A stretch of DNA of 64,000 bases from Rebecca billardiae RCC1528. Its lineage: Eukaryota; Haptophyta. The stretch covers positions 1-64,000 of the forward strand of contig OZ251255.1 of NCBI GenBank assembly GCA_965240325.2, in the 5' to 3' direction. Of this stretch, positions 33,590 to 43,300 are shown piece by piece (position 1 is the first letter of the stretch; each line of letters begins with the position of its first letter). A program made the translations under genes and the position numbers. A model generated the notes under the pieces. The model saw nothing but the letters and a program-made list of their open reading frames with translations, ran no database searches and was not told the origin of the DNA.

Positions 33590-34470
33590 ATGGCGGCGAA
33601 CGCGACGGCGGCGGCGCGGCCGGGCTCAAGCCGTTCGTCGTGATCTCCATCTCGTACCTCCGCTGTACACCGTGACCGACGGCGGCGTGTGCATGGTCGT
33701 GCTGCTGCACGCGTACACCAAGGGCTTCACCGCGATGGAGGTGGCCGTCATGTTCACGCTGTACGAGCTCGCGGGCGTGGTGACGAACATCGCGGCGGGG
33801 ATGCTGGGCGACCGGTGGGGGATCCGGTGGACCCTCCTCGCCGGCCTCACGCTGCAGCTCTGCGGCCTCGCCATGCTGATGGGCTGGCAAGACGGCTGGG
33901 GCCGCGGCACGGCGATCGCGTACGTCACGCTCGCGCAGATGCTGTGCGGCATCGCCAAGGACCTGACCAAGCTCGGGGGCAAGACGGTGACGAAGCTGGT
34001 GACGCCCGACGAGATGCAGTCCCGCCTCTTCAAGCTCGTCGCGCTGCTCACCGGCTGGAAGAACGCGCTCAAGGGCGTGGGCTACTTCCTGGGCGCCGCG
34101 CTGATCGGCGCGCACGACGCGTGGGGGTACCACACCGCGCTCGGCGCCATGCTCGGGCTGGTGGCGCTCGCGTACCCGTGGGCGGCGTTCGGGCTGGACG
34201 CGCGGCTGGGCACCGCCGCCAAGGCCCCCGCCACGCTGCGCCAGATCCTGCTCAACAAGAGCTACACCCTGAACACGCTCTCGCTCGCGCGCACGTTTCT
34301 GTTTGGCTCGCGCGACCTCTGGTTCGAGGTGCCGCTGCCCTTCCCTCTTCCTGCGCGACGGCACGTACGGGCTGGGGCTGCGGCGCGAGGTGGTCGGCGC
34401 GCTCCTCGCGCTGTACATCATCGTGTACGGCCAGATGCAGTCGTACACGCCGCAGCTCGTCTCCGCGCCG
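33590..34470 (+). pseudogene. arsJ: Organoarsenical efflux permease ArsJ, frameshifted and truncated
   Basis: The conceptual product is the major-facilitator exporter ArsJ, which expels 1-arseno-3-phosphoglycerate. Diagnostic segments appear in order: YTVTDGGVCMVVLLHAYTKG, FTLYELAGVVTNIAAGMLGD, CGIAKDLTKLGGKTVTKLV, LLTGWKNALKGVGYFLGAAL, LNTLSLARTFLFGSRDLWFE and LGLRREVVGALLALYIIVYG. They lie in three frames. The only well-placed ATG (33590) is in one frame, PFVVISISYL (about 33632-33660) in a second, the body (33661 to about 34345) in a third, and the segment after PLPF again in the second. That is three apparent frameshifts, near 33615, 33656 and 34347. Homology stops near 34470, so roughly the last third of the usual 400-odd residues is missing. 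Sequencing indels could explain the shifts but not the missing end. A CCCCCCTCTCCCGCCGCGCAG acceptor-like motif at 34516-34536 is noted. Confidence 0.85.
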
Positions 34471-36821
34471 CTGCGGCGCCGCGCCGCGCCGCGCCGCGCC
34501 GCGCCGCCGCGCGCCCCCCCCTCTCCCGCCGCGCAGGTCCGAGGTCGCGCCCAGCTGATGAGTCCGGCACGCAGATCCGCGCGATATCGAGATCGAGGGC
34601 GCCGCGCGCTGCGCCGCGCATGCCGCCGCCTAGCAGTAGAGTAGATGACGCGATCGAGAGTAGTAGCAGACGACACATCATATCATCATGTCGTCATATA
34701 TCGTCATCATCGCGTAGTAGTCATCGTCAGATAGGGGGGCCAAAGTGGCACTGTGACGTGACTGACGGCTACGAGCGCTGGTCCTAGCGAGTGTTTAGCG
34801 CTGATTTCGGGCTGGATCATTTGCCCTCTGGAGGGGTCTGGGCCAGCCAAGTAAAAATATCAGGTGCACATACCCTGAATATAGGGCGTAACGGCTAGCA
34901 GATTTACTTATTAGAATGAGCCTGAACTTATTGGAAACGGCATGTAACGGCCGTCTTATATGTGGCATATAGACCATGTCGACCTCACTTTGATAGAGCA
35001 TCTCAGCAAGATTGTTCTGAGTCCCCAGCAGCAGCAGGTCCCAACATGCGATATAGGCTGTGTACCTGGCAGGCTGTCAAACACGTAGTTTCCCGGAAGC
35101 CACTGGTCGTTACATACCCACCGTGTATATAGCCGCCATGCTGATGAATACAGTCTCGTCGGATCTCGAGCTGCGAGATACGTTTTCAGACTGTGTATAC
35201 GGCCATGCGTACGGCGTATTGCAGACATGATGGACTCAAAGCACCGGCCCCATGTCCTCAGCCCGGGAGTACTCTCGGTCATAGTCAAGGTTTAAAGTCA
35301 CTCGAGCCAACCGTCACCGCTCCCTGGCCGAGACCTACGAGGCAGGTCAAATCTGTCGTCGTCGCAGTGCGGCACAGTGCCGAGGCATGCGATTCGGCAG
35401 CAAACGCCTGCTCCAGGTGGTGGCTGGCGTCTCTGCACCAAACCAGGCTGCATAGGATCGGTCCATATAGGTACGCCCTACCCTGTTCCGCGCTATTTCT
35501 GGGCTTTGGGGCGGATATTCGGCCTACAGAGGCTGATCCGGCGCTGTTTCGTGCTCCTGGCTGGCTGCGCGGGGCCCAACGGCAAGCGCCGGCGTGTGCA
35601 AGGTGTCAAGATTGAGACGGTCTCTGACGCTCCCGCCGGTCTTGGGCGCACCAGGGTGCATGGGGGCCCATCTGCATCTGCTTCTGCAGGCATGCGCGTC
35701 ACAGGGGCGCGCTTGCAGGCACGGTCGAGTGCACGTCGGACCTGTCGAATGAGCCATCCGCTGCCTGCGAGCACGTCCGCGACGTCCTGAGAGGCGAACG
35801 GGAGGCGCCCCGACGCCATCTGGGGGCACGTGTGACCCATACCCAACGTGCTGACCATCGCAAGTGCCACGGCAGGTGCAAACACGGGCCCTACGAGCGG
35901 AACATGACAGTTGCGGGCTCCGTGGAGGTGTTGTGCGCGAGCTCGCGCCGGTCTGCTGACGGCGATTCCGGCCCAGCAGGGCAGGTTAGGCGAGCTGGGC
36001 ATCCACGGATACACATGCACACTTGGGGCGAGTATCGATCTCGGCGGGGCGAGTTGATCTTGAGCCACAAGGAGCGGTAGCGTGACGGGCGTACGCAGCG
36101 CGACAATGCAAGCCGGCCGACGCGCGCCGCGCACGGCGCGAGGTGGCCAAGAACCGGGTGGTGAGCCGCTGGTGGCGCAAAAACAAGGGTCAGAAGCGCC
36201 CACCAGCGTCACGCGCGCGCGCGCCCGAGACCATCTCGGCGTCTCATGGGACGCGAGCGCGCGGCGGTCCACTGCCTCCGGCCGCTCGTGCTCGAGCGAA
36301 ACCGAGCTCTGAGCGCCCGAAGGCGTCGGAGCTCGATTTTCGAGCGAGGTCCGAGAAAAGGCTCCGGCGCCACCCCAAAAGGCCGAGGGTGGAGCGAAAA
36401 TGCGCCGCGGCTTTGATTTTCTTTTTCAAATGGGCGGTTTGGCCCCCCTAAATTCGTCATCGTCGTCACTGTGTGCTGCTCGCTGCTGACGATCGCGGCT
36501 ACTGTACATCAGTGTCAGTGGCGCGCATCGAGTCGTCGCATCGACTATCTATATATATATATCTATATATATATATCGTCTATATAGTGACTATACTGTA
36601 GTCGTCACGCGCGCGGCATCGATCTGCTGCTGCCGTCTTCGCGTCGTCGTCTGCCGCGACGAGCGCGATAAGAGGCGCTGCGAATAATTCATATCAAACG
36701 GCATCGCTGCCTGGTGCTGCTGCTGCTGCTCGCGGGCGGCTGCAGCTGCGGTCGATCGATCGCGCGACGATGCGCCAGCCCGACGTGCCGCCGCGCCGCC
36801 GCGCCGCGCCGCGCGCGCCGC
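34471..36821. other. Long intergenic region, no gene recognised
   Basis: Balanced to AT-leaning composition over much of its length, notably 34640-35300, with many stops in all frames. A 35.5-36.3 kb stretch has longer open frames on the minus strand, but their residue content is not conserved between frames and no domain was recognised. It may contain decayed transposon sequence. An AT microsatellite lies at 36547-36588. Confidence 0.5.
36547..36588. repeat. (TA)n / TATC microsatellite
   Basis: Simple AT-dinucleotide DNA, CTATCTATATATATATATCT and onward, striking against the GC-rich background. Confidence 0.85.
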
Positions 36822-38938
36822 CTACTTGCGCGGGTCGAGGACGGCGATGTCCTTCTCGTCGAAGAGGCGCGGCACGACGTACAGCCGCACGGGCACGAGC
36901 GCGGCGATGAGGAACGGCATCGCGCCGCCCGCGCCGACGTAGCGCAGCACGATGATCACGACGAAGCACGCGAGCTGCAGGCAGGTGAACTTGTGGATCG
37001 TCGGCACCTCGAGCTGCTCCACCCACTCCTCGTCCGGCCACCGGTCCATCTCCCACGTGGCGAAGAGCCACATGCGCGTGAACATGTTGTTGCCGCGGAT
37101 CGACGACATGCCGAGGTAGAGGAAGATGCCGATGATGAGGTACTGCGGCACGAGCTTGAGCAGCGGCGTGAGCGCGAGCGAGACGAACATGAAGAGGTGC
37201 ACGATCAGGTGCGTGAAGCGCTGCTCGACCATGCCGACGATGCGCGTCTCGCGGTTGCCCTCCTCGTCCGTGACCGTCTCGTAGATCGTGAGCGCGAAGA
37301 CGTGCGCGAGCGAGCGCACGGTCGCGGCGTGCGTGAAGGGCAGGCCGATCAGCGAGAGCAGCGGGTACATGCCCGCGCCGCACACGAACAGGTCGAGGTG
37401 GTAGCCTGCGGGGCGGTCGGCGCGGCGTTCGGCGCGAGGCGGTGAGCGCGCGGCGCTGCCGCTGCGCGCGCGCGCGCGGGTTGGGCGCGGCCGCCGCAGG
37501 CGGCCGCGGCGCGCGCACCGGGCGACTTCTTCCAGAGGCGCTCGCGCTTGTTCACGATCACCTCCGTCAGGTTCTGGTCGAGGTAGCCGAGGATCGTCAG
37601 GCCGGCGGCGAACGGGATGGTGAGGAACACCGCCCAGAACTGAGCCGGGCGCGGGGCGTGAGCGCGAGGGCGGGGGCGTGAGCGCGGGGTCGAGGGGGCG
37701 AGGGGGCCGAGGGCGCGCACCGCGCGCGCCCGCCGCCCGCGCGGCGCGCGCACCGGCAGCGGCTTCTCGATGCCCGACGGGTCGACCATCCACGGGCGCG
37801 GCGCGCCGTTGGCGAGCGACATGGTGGGCCGGACCGAGTCGGGCACGTTGAGGAACTGCAGGTCGGCGATGCCCAGCGCGGGGATGACGAGGTTGGTGAT
37901 GAGCGTGCCGAGGAAGATCACGATCACCACGCCGTAGTTCGAGATGTGCTTGCGCCACGTCTTGTTGAACCAGTCGGACGCGCGCAGGTCGCGGAACTTG
38001 ACGCACGAGATGTACGTGACGCCCGTCAGGATGGCCGAGAAGAGCTGCGTGCCGATCGTGCGGTCGGAGAGGAAGACGCGGATGATGGCGGTGAGCGCGG
38101 CGGCGATCTCGAGCACCGAGACGATCGACGAGAAGATCTCCTCCGTGAACTGCGTCACGTACTTCATCAGCGCGCACCAGTCGAGCACGGCGCACAGCAC
38201 GGTCATGAGCGCGGTGAACATGCCCTGCCACCAGCGCGCGGGCAGGAACTCGACGCCGAGCTGCTGGCAGATCTGGTAGAAGACGATGGTGTACGCGAGC
38301 TCGGGGCCGGTCGCGCCCATGATCGTGAGCGGCTGCCCCGAGAAGAGCGCGTAGATCACGCCGCAGATCGCCGTGGAGAGCACCGTCTCGATGATGCCGA
38401 TCTGGCCCTCGGTCGCAATGTCGAAGAGCGCGCCGAACGCGAGCGCGGGCGCGTAGCACGCGAAGAAGAGGAAGATCGAGGCGGGCGCGACCATCGCAAA
38501 GTTGCCGTTGGTGAACGCGTCCGTCCAGTCCGAGACGTACGTCTTCGGGTTGAGCCGCCGCTTGATGTCGATCATGAGGCCGCCGAGCACCCACTTGCCC
38601 GACCACTCGAGCGGGCCGGGCATGCCGTCGCCCTCCCACGGGTCGACGATGGTCTGCTTCTTGGCGCCCGACTCGGGGTCGGTCGTCGTCTTCACCGGCG
38701 GCGTCGGCGCGACGGGCGTCATCTGCGGCGTCTTCTTCTCGCCCGAGTTGCGCCGCGAGCGGTTGTTGACGGGCGTCTTGCCGCGCGAGCCCGCGCGCGA
38801 GCGCTCGCGCGAGCGGCCGTACGCGGGCGAGGCCTCGGGCGGCGGGAGGTGGTCGCCGACGGGGATGCCCATGTTGCGGCGGTGGTCGTCGATCTGGTCG
38901 TTGTAGGGCATGTCGCCGCTCGCGTTGAAGGTGGACAT
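36822..38938 (-). CDS. SLC4-family anion (bicarbonate/borate) transporter
   Basis: Coding exons 38938-37754, 37639-37519 and 37405-36822 (phases 0, 1) give 629 residues. A 5' UTR intron (39149-38951, GTGCGT...GCAG) precedes the start. About 90 residues of polar, Arg/Ser-rich N-terminus replace the large cytoplasmic domain of animal band 3, as in plant and fungal members. The transmembrane region begins GPLEWSGKWVLGGLMIDIKRR-like (residues about 97-117) and contains family signatures: FACYAPALAFGALFDIATEG, ALFSGQPLTIMGATGPELAY, a segment ending FTEEIFSSIVSVLEI, PFAAGLTILGYLDQNLTEVI with the conserved DQ, YHLDLFVCG and FMFVSLALTPLLKLVPQYLI. Members exchange or co-transport bicarbonate, borate or chloride; in marine algae they supply inorganic carbon. 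Substrate and membrane are not decidable from sequence. Confidence 0.93.
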
Positions 38939-39150
38939 GGCTTCACAGACCTGCGGCGCGCGCCGAGCGGGCTGTCGCGACGCGGGGCGGCGGCGGCGGC
39001 GCGCGCGCGCGTCGCGCGGAGGGAGCGGGGGCGGCGTGAGCGCGAGGCGCGGCGCGGTGGGCGGCGTCGGCGCGCGCGCGCGAGGCGCGCCCGCGGATGG
39101 TCGCGCGCGCGCGCTGGTCGCGCGCGCGAGGACGGGCGCGCGGACGCACC

Positions 39151-40363
39151 TTGGGTGGAAGGAAGGTCGGATGCTCGTCGAGCTCGGGATGACCGGCTGT
39201 TGACGCGTCCAAGAGCTTTGCAGTGCTGTGGTCGTCAGCACAGCCTTTGGGGAGCGCTTGATGCCCCGAGATTCCGCGCATCTTTCAGCCAAGGGCCTTG
39301 TTTCAGCCCACTAGCGGCATGCAAGCGGCCTCAAACGCGCCTATTCCCCACTAATGTTTTGCGGCGGTAAAACATGACTAGGCGCAGCACACCGAGGCTT
39401 CGGCGCGCAGGTATGGTGCACGAGACCTTGATCCGCACCACCGCTGATGAGCCGAAGTGGGCGTGCCGGTATGTGCGCCTGGCTCATGTTGCTATCCCAA
39501 ATGGGCAATCGGAGTACCCATCAGGATATTCATCTCTCGGCTCACGACGCTGTGCCGAGCGATGAACAGCTCGAAGTCGAGTGCGCCCTTTCATCATCAA
39601 TGCTTGAGGGCGCATCGCGATTCTTCGGTTGGAAAGCGAAGAATACATGCCAAGCCGAAACGCCTTGCGTATGGGGGTACAGGGGTTCCCAGAGGAAGCC
39701 TGGCGGGCGTGAATGCCCGTCCAGGCGCGTGTGGCACGTCCGGGACCGGGGGGCGTGCCACACGCCGGTCGGCGTCGACGTCAGAGCACGTGAGACTTAG
39801 TAGTGGCCTTCCCTTACGACCACTCTCACGTCCACGCCCACGTCATCGTGCGACCGGCGCCGGCACGGTGTCGGTGAGTTCGCGGATGGCGCCGTGCCGC
39901 GGGCTGTGCGGCCTCGTCGACTGAATTGTCCGCGCGGGGCCTGACTCGCCGGCGGGGACCGGGCCGGATCGGGGCAAGTAGCGCCTAGCGGGCAGGATGT
40001 AATCGTTCTGATGGCCGTGCTGACCTCTGGGGCATGCCAGGCGATGGTGCCGTCCTATGAATGATCGGCTCGTCCCTGACGGCGGGTCTGTTATTTTATA
40101 TTCGGACGGTCCCACCAGCGCTAGCCCTGAGCCTGACGGTCGACGATCCGTGAATCACTCAATCAGTTCTAAGCCGGCTTAGCGTCGTAGTCGTGCCCCC
40201 CGGATCACGGACCACGCCACGCAGCGCCGATATTTGGCGACGACGTATCGCGGCGCCCGCCGGCGCAATGCCCGTCCAGAGGCCGCGACGGACGTGCCGC
40301 ACTATACCTGGCCAGCCAGCAAGTACCCGCCACCATCTGATGGCCGTACCGTAGGCCAGGGCC
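39151..40363. other. Intergenic, no gene
   Basis: Contains the promoter and 5' UTR side of the SLC4 gene and the 3' end of the receptor-like gene. Composition is mixed and stops are frequent. No recognisable coding or RNA gene. Confidence 0.5.
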
Positions 40364-43300
40364 TCACACCACGCCCGTCGATGGCCGCCGGCTGCTCGGC
40401 AGCGACGACGACGCCGGGCCGCTGCCGTCTGCGCGCGGCTCGGCGGCGGCGCCCGGCGCGCGCGGCGCGCCGAGCCCGAGCGAGCGCCGCCGCCCCGCGC
40501 CGGGCGTGCCCCACGAGCCGAGGCCGAGCCCGCCGCCGAGCCCGCCGCCGTCGTCTGCGCTGCGCCCGCGCACGCGCGGGTGCGGGTGCGGCGAGCCGCG
40601 CTCGAGCTCGTCGAGGTCGACGCGCAGCCGCTCGCACGTGCCGCGCCGGCGCTGCGGCGTGCCGCCGCCGAGGCCGACGCCGGCCGGCCGCGCCTGCGCC
40701 GGGCTGCCCCCCTCCAGCTGCTGCGCGGGCGCGGGGCCCAGCCGCGCGATCGGCGGGGGCCCCTCCCACTCGAGAGTGAACGCGCGCCGCCGACGCCACC
40801 GGCCGGGCGTGCCGCCGCCCGTCGGCGTGCGGCTGCCGCCCGGGCCGCCGCCGGGCTCGGAGCGCGGCGCGGCCGCGTCCGGGTGGCGCCGGCCGATCGG
40901 CGCGGTGCGCACGCCGTGGCTCGGCGTCGGCGGCAGCAGCTCGGGCGGCGTGGTCGGCACGGCGGCGCGCAGCGTCTCCGCCGCCTCGGCCGCGGCGAGG
41001 CTCGGCCGCAGCTGCGGCAGCTCGCTGAAGTCCGGGAGGTCCGGCCGGTCGGCGTCCGCCCCGCCCACCGCCCCGCCCAGCAGCGAGAGGGCCAAGCCTG
41101 CGGGGCGGGGGGGCGAGGCGGAGGGCGGGGCAGAGGGCGGGGGCGGGGCGGCGGGCGCCGCGCTCGCCCACTCGATCAGCTCTCGGCGCCGCGCACGGCA
41201 CGGCGCGCACACGGGCGCGCGCGCGGCGCGCGCGCGCGCACCGGCGGTGGCGCCAAGCGCGTTGGGCGCAGCGGCAGCCGAAGACGAGTCGCCGCCCGCG
41301 CCCGAGCCGCCGCCGCCGCTTGGCGCTGGGGCCGCGTGCGGCTCCGAGACGGTGGCGACGCTGGTGCGCGCGGACGGGGTGGCCGCTGCGGCGAGCGCGC
41401 GCCGCGCCTCGCGCAGCCCGGGCAGCAGCTGCGGCAGCGCCAGCCCGCGCCCGTCCCGCCAGCGGTGCGGGCCCTCGCCCGCGCGGTGCGCCTGCGCCCC
41501 CAGCACGGCCGCTGCCTCCGCCTTGGCGCCGCCGGCGCGCGCGCTGCCGCCGCCGCCCGCGCCCAGCGCCGCGCTCTCCAGCGCGGCGCCCTCGAGCAGC
41601 AGCGCGCGCAGCGCCGCGCCCTCGGGCAGCTCGAGCGCCAGCCTGGCCGCCTGCCGCTCCTCCATGCGCTGCGGCAGGTTGCCGAACAGCTCGACCAGCT
41701 GCTCGCCCTCGGGCGTGCGGAAGCGAATCTCCGGCAGCAGCGCCGCGCGCACAATGGCCGCCGAGAAGCGCGCCTCCGCCAGCTCAGAGGCCGCCGCGTG
41801 CGGGGGCGGCGCGGCGGCGGAGGCGGAGCACGCGTCCGCGTCCGCGCCGCGCCCGCCGCGGCCGGAGTGCTGCTCGGCCGCGCCGCCGCCCGCCGACGCG
41901 GCGGCGAAGAGCGGCGGCGGCCGGCCCGCCGCCGGGTGCACCGGCGCCGAGCGCAGCCGCGCGCGCGCGAGCCGCGCGGCCACGGTCGCGCCGCCGCTCG
42001 ACGGCCGCGGCGCCGCGCGCGCGAAGCGCGAGCGCAGCGAGCCCGTGCCCGAGCCGCGCCGCCCGCGCGCGGCGGCGCCCGCGGCGGCGCTCGCGCCGCC
42101 GCCCTCCGCCACGTCGCTCAGCTCAGCGGCGCCGCCGCCCCGGCGCGCGCCGCCGCCGCCGCCGCCGGCGGCGGCGGCGGGCTGTTGTCGCCTGAACGAG
42201 GGGCTGCCCGCGCCGCACCCGCCGCCGCCCGCGCCGCCGCCGGCTGCGGCGGCGCAGCCCTTGGCGAACGCGTCGCCGCCGTGCGTGGCGGCGCAAAAGT
42301 CGAGCGCGTCCAGCCGGCCGTACGCGCGCGGCGGCGCGGCGGCCGCGGCGGCGCACGCACCGCCGCCGCCCGGCTCGGCCGCCGCCGCGCCGCGCGCCGC
42401 GGCGGCGGCGCGCCAGGAGGAGGTGAGCGAGCTCACGCCCGACGAGCCGCCCGCCGGGTCGGCGGCGCGGCTCGAGCGGCGCGAGCGCGGCGCGGACGGC
42501 GGCCCGTCCGCCACCTCGGCCGCGGGGCCGATGGCCGAGCCGGCGGCGGGCGCGGCGCGCGCGCGCGGCTGCGCGCCGCGCGGGTGGTGGTGTCCGCTGC
42601 GGCTGCGGCTGCCGCTCCGCTCGGCGCCGCGCGACGACGCGTCCGAGCCGAAGGAGGGCTGGCGCTGCGCGCCCAGCCGCGCGCCGAGCGACGCGCTCAG
42701 CTCGGTGAGCAGCGCGCACCCGCTCGGCGGCCGGCTGCCGGCGCCCAGCCGGCGCGCCGGCCCCGCCGCCCGCTGCTCGGCGAGTGCGCCGCCCTGGCCG
42801 CCCTGGCCGCCGCCCGGCTCCGACTCGGCGTGCGACCGAGATTGCATCTCGCTCTGCAGCTGCCGAGATTGCATCTCGCGCAGCAGCTGCTCGCGGTACA
42901 GCTCGCCGTACAGGCCGAGGATGGGGCGCACGAGCTTGTGCCGGTCGCAGTCTGCGCAGCGGGCGCGCGCGCGCGCGGCCGGGGCGCAGCCGAGGGGCGC
43001 GCGCGCGTGCGTGCGCGTGAGAGCGCGCGCGTGCGCGTGTGCGCGTGCGCGCGCGTGCGCGTGTGCACGTGTGCGCGTGTGCGCGTGCGCGCGCGTGCGC
43101 GTGTGCACGTGTGCGCGTGTGCGCGTGCGCGCGTGTGCGCGTGTGCGCGCACAGTTCCGCTGGCAGCCGTCAAACACGTGGCACAGCGAGCAGCACGTCG
43201 CCTCGCCCTCGAAGACGCGCACGGAGACGAGCAGCCACTCCGCGCCCACCGGCTCGGGCGGCTCCACCTCCGACGTCGCGATCCACATGTTCGTGTGCCC

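Noticed and set aside
33501-33660. Start of ArsJ at the upstream in-frame ATG 33501
   Set aside because: It would add about 50 Arg-rich residues in place of the first helix. The conserved leader PFVVISISYL lies in a different frame, so a frameshift explains the sequence better.
35493-36272. Possible decayed transposon or gene (259-residue minus frame)
   Set aside because: No reverse transcriptase, integrase, RNase H or transposase motif could be identified in any frame, and similar-length frames overlap it. Kept only as unassigned intergenic DNA.
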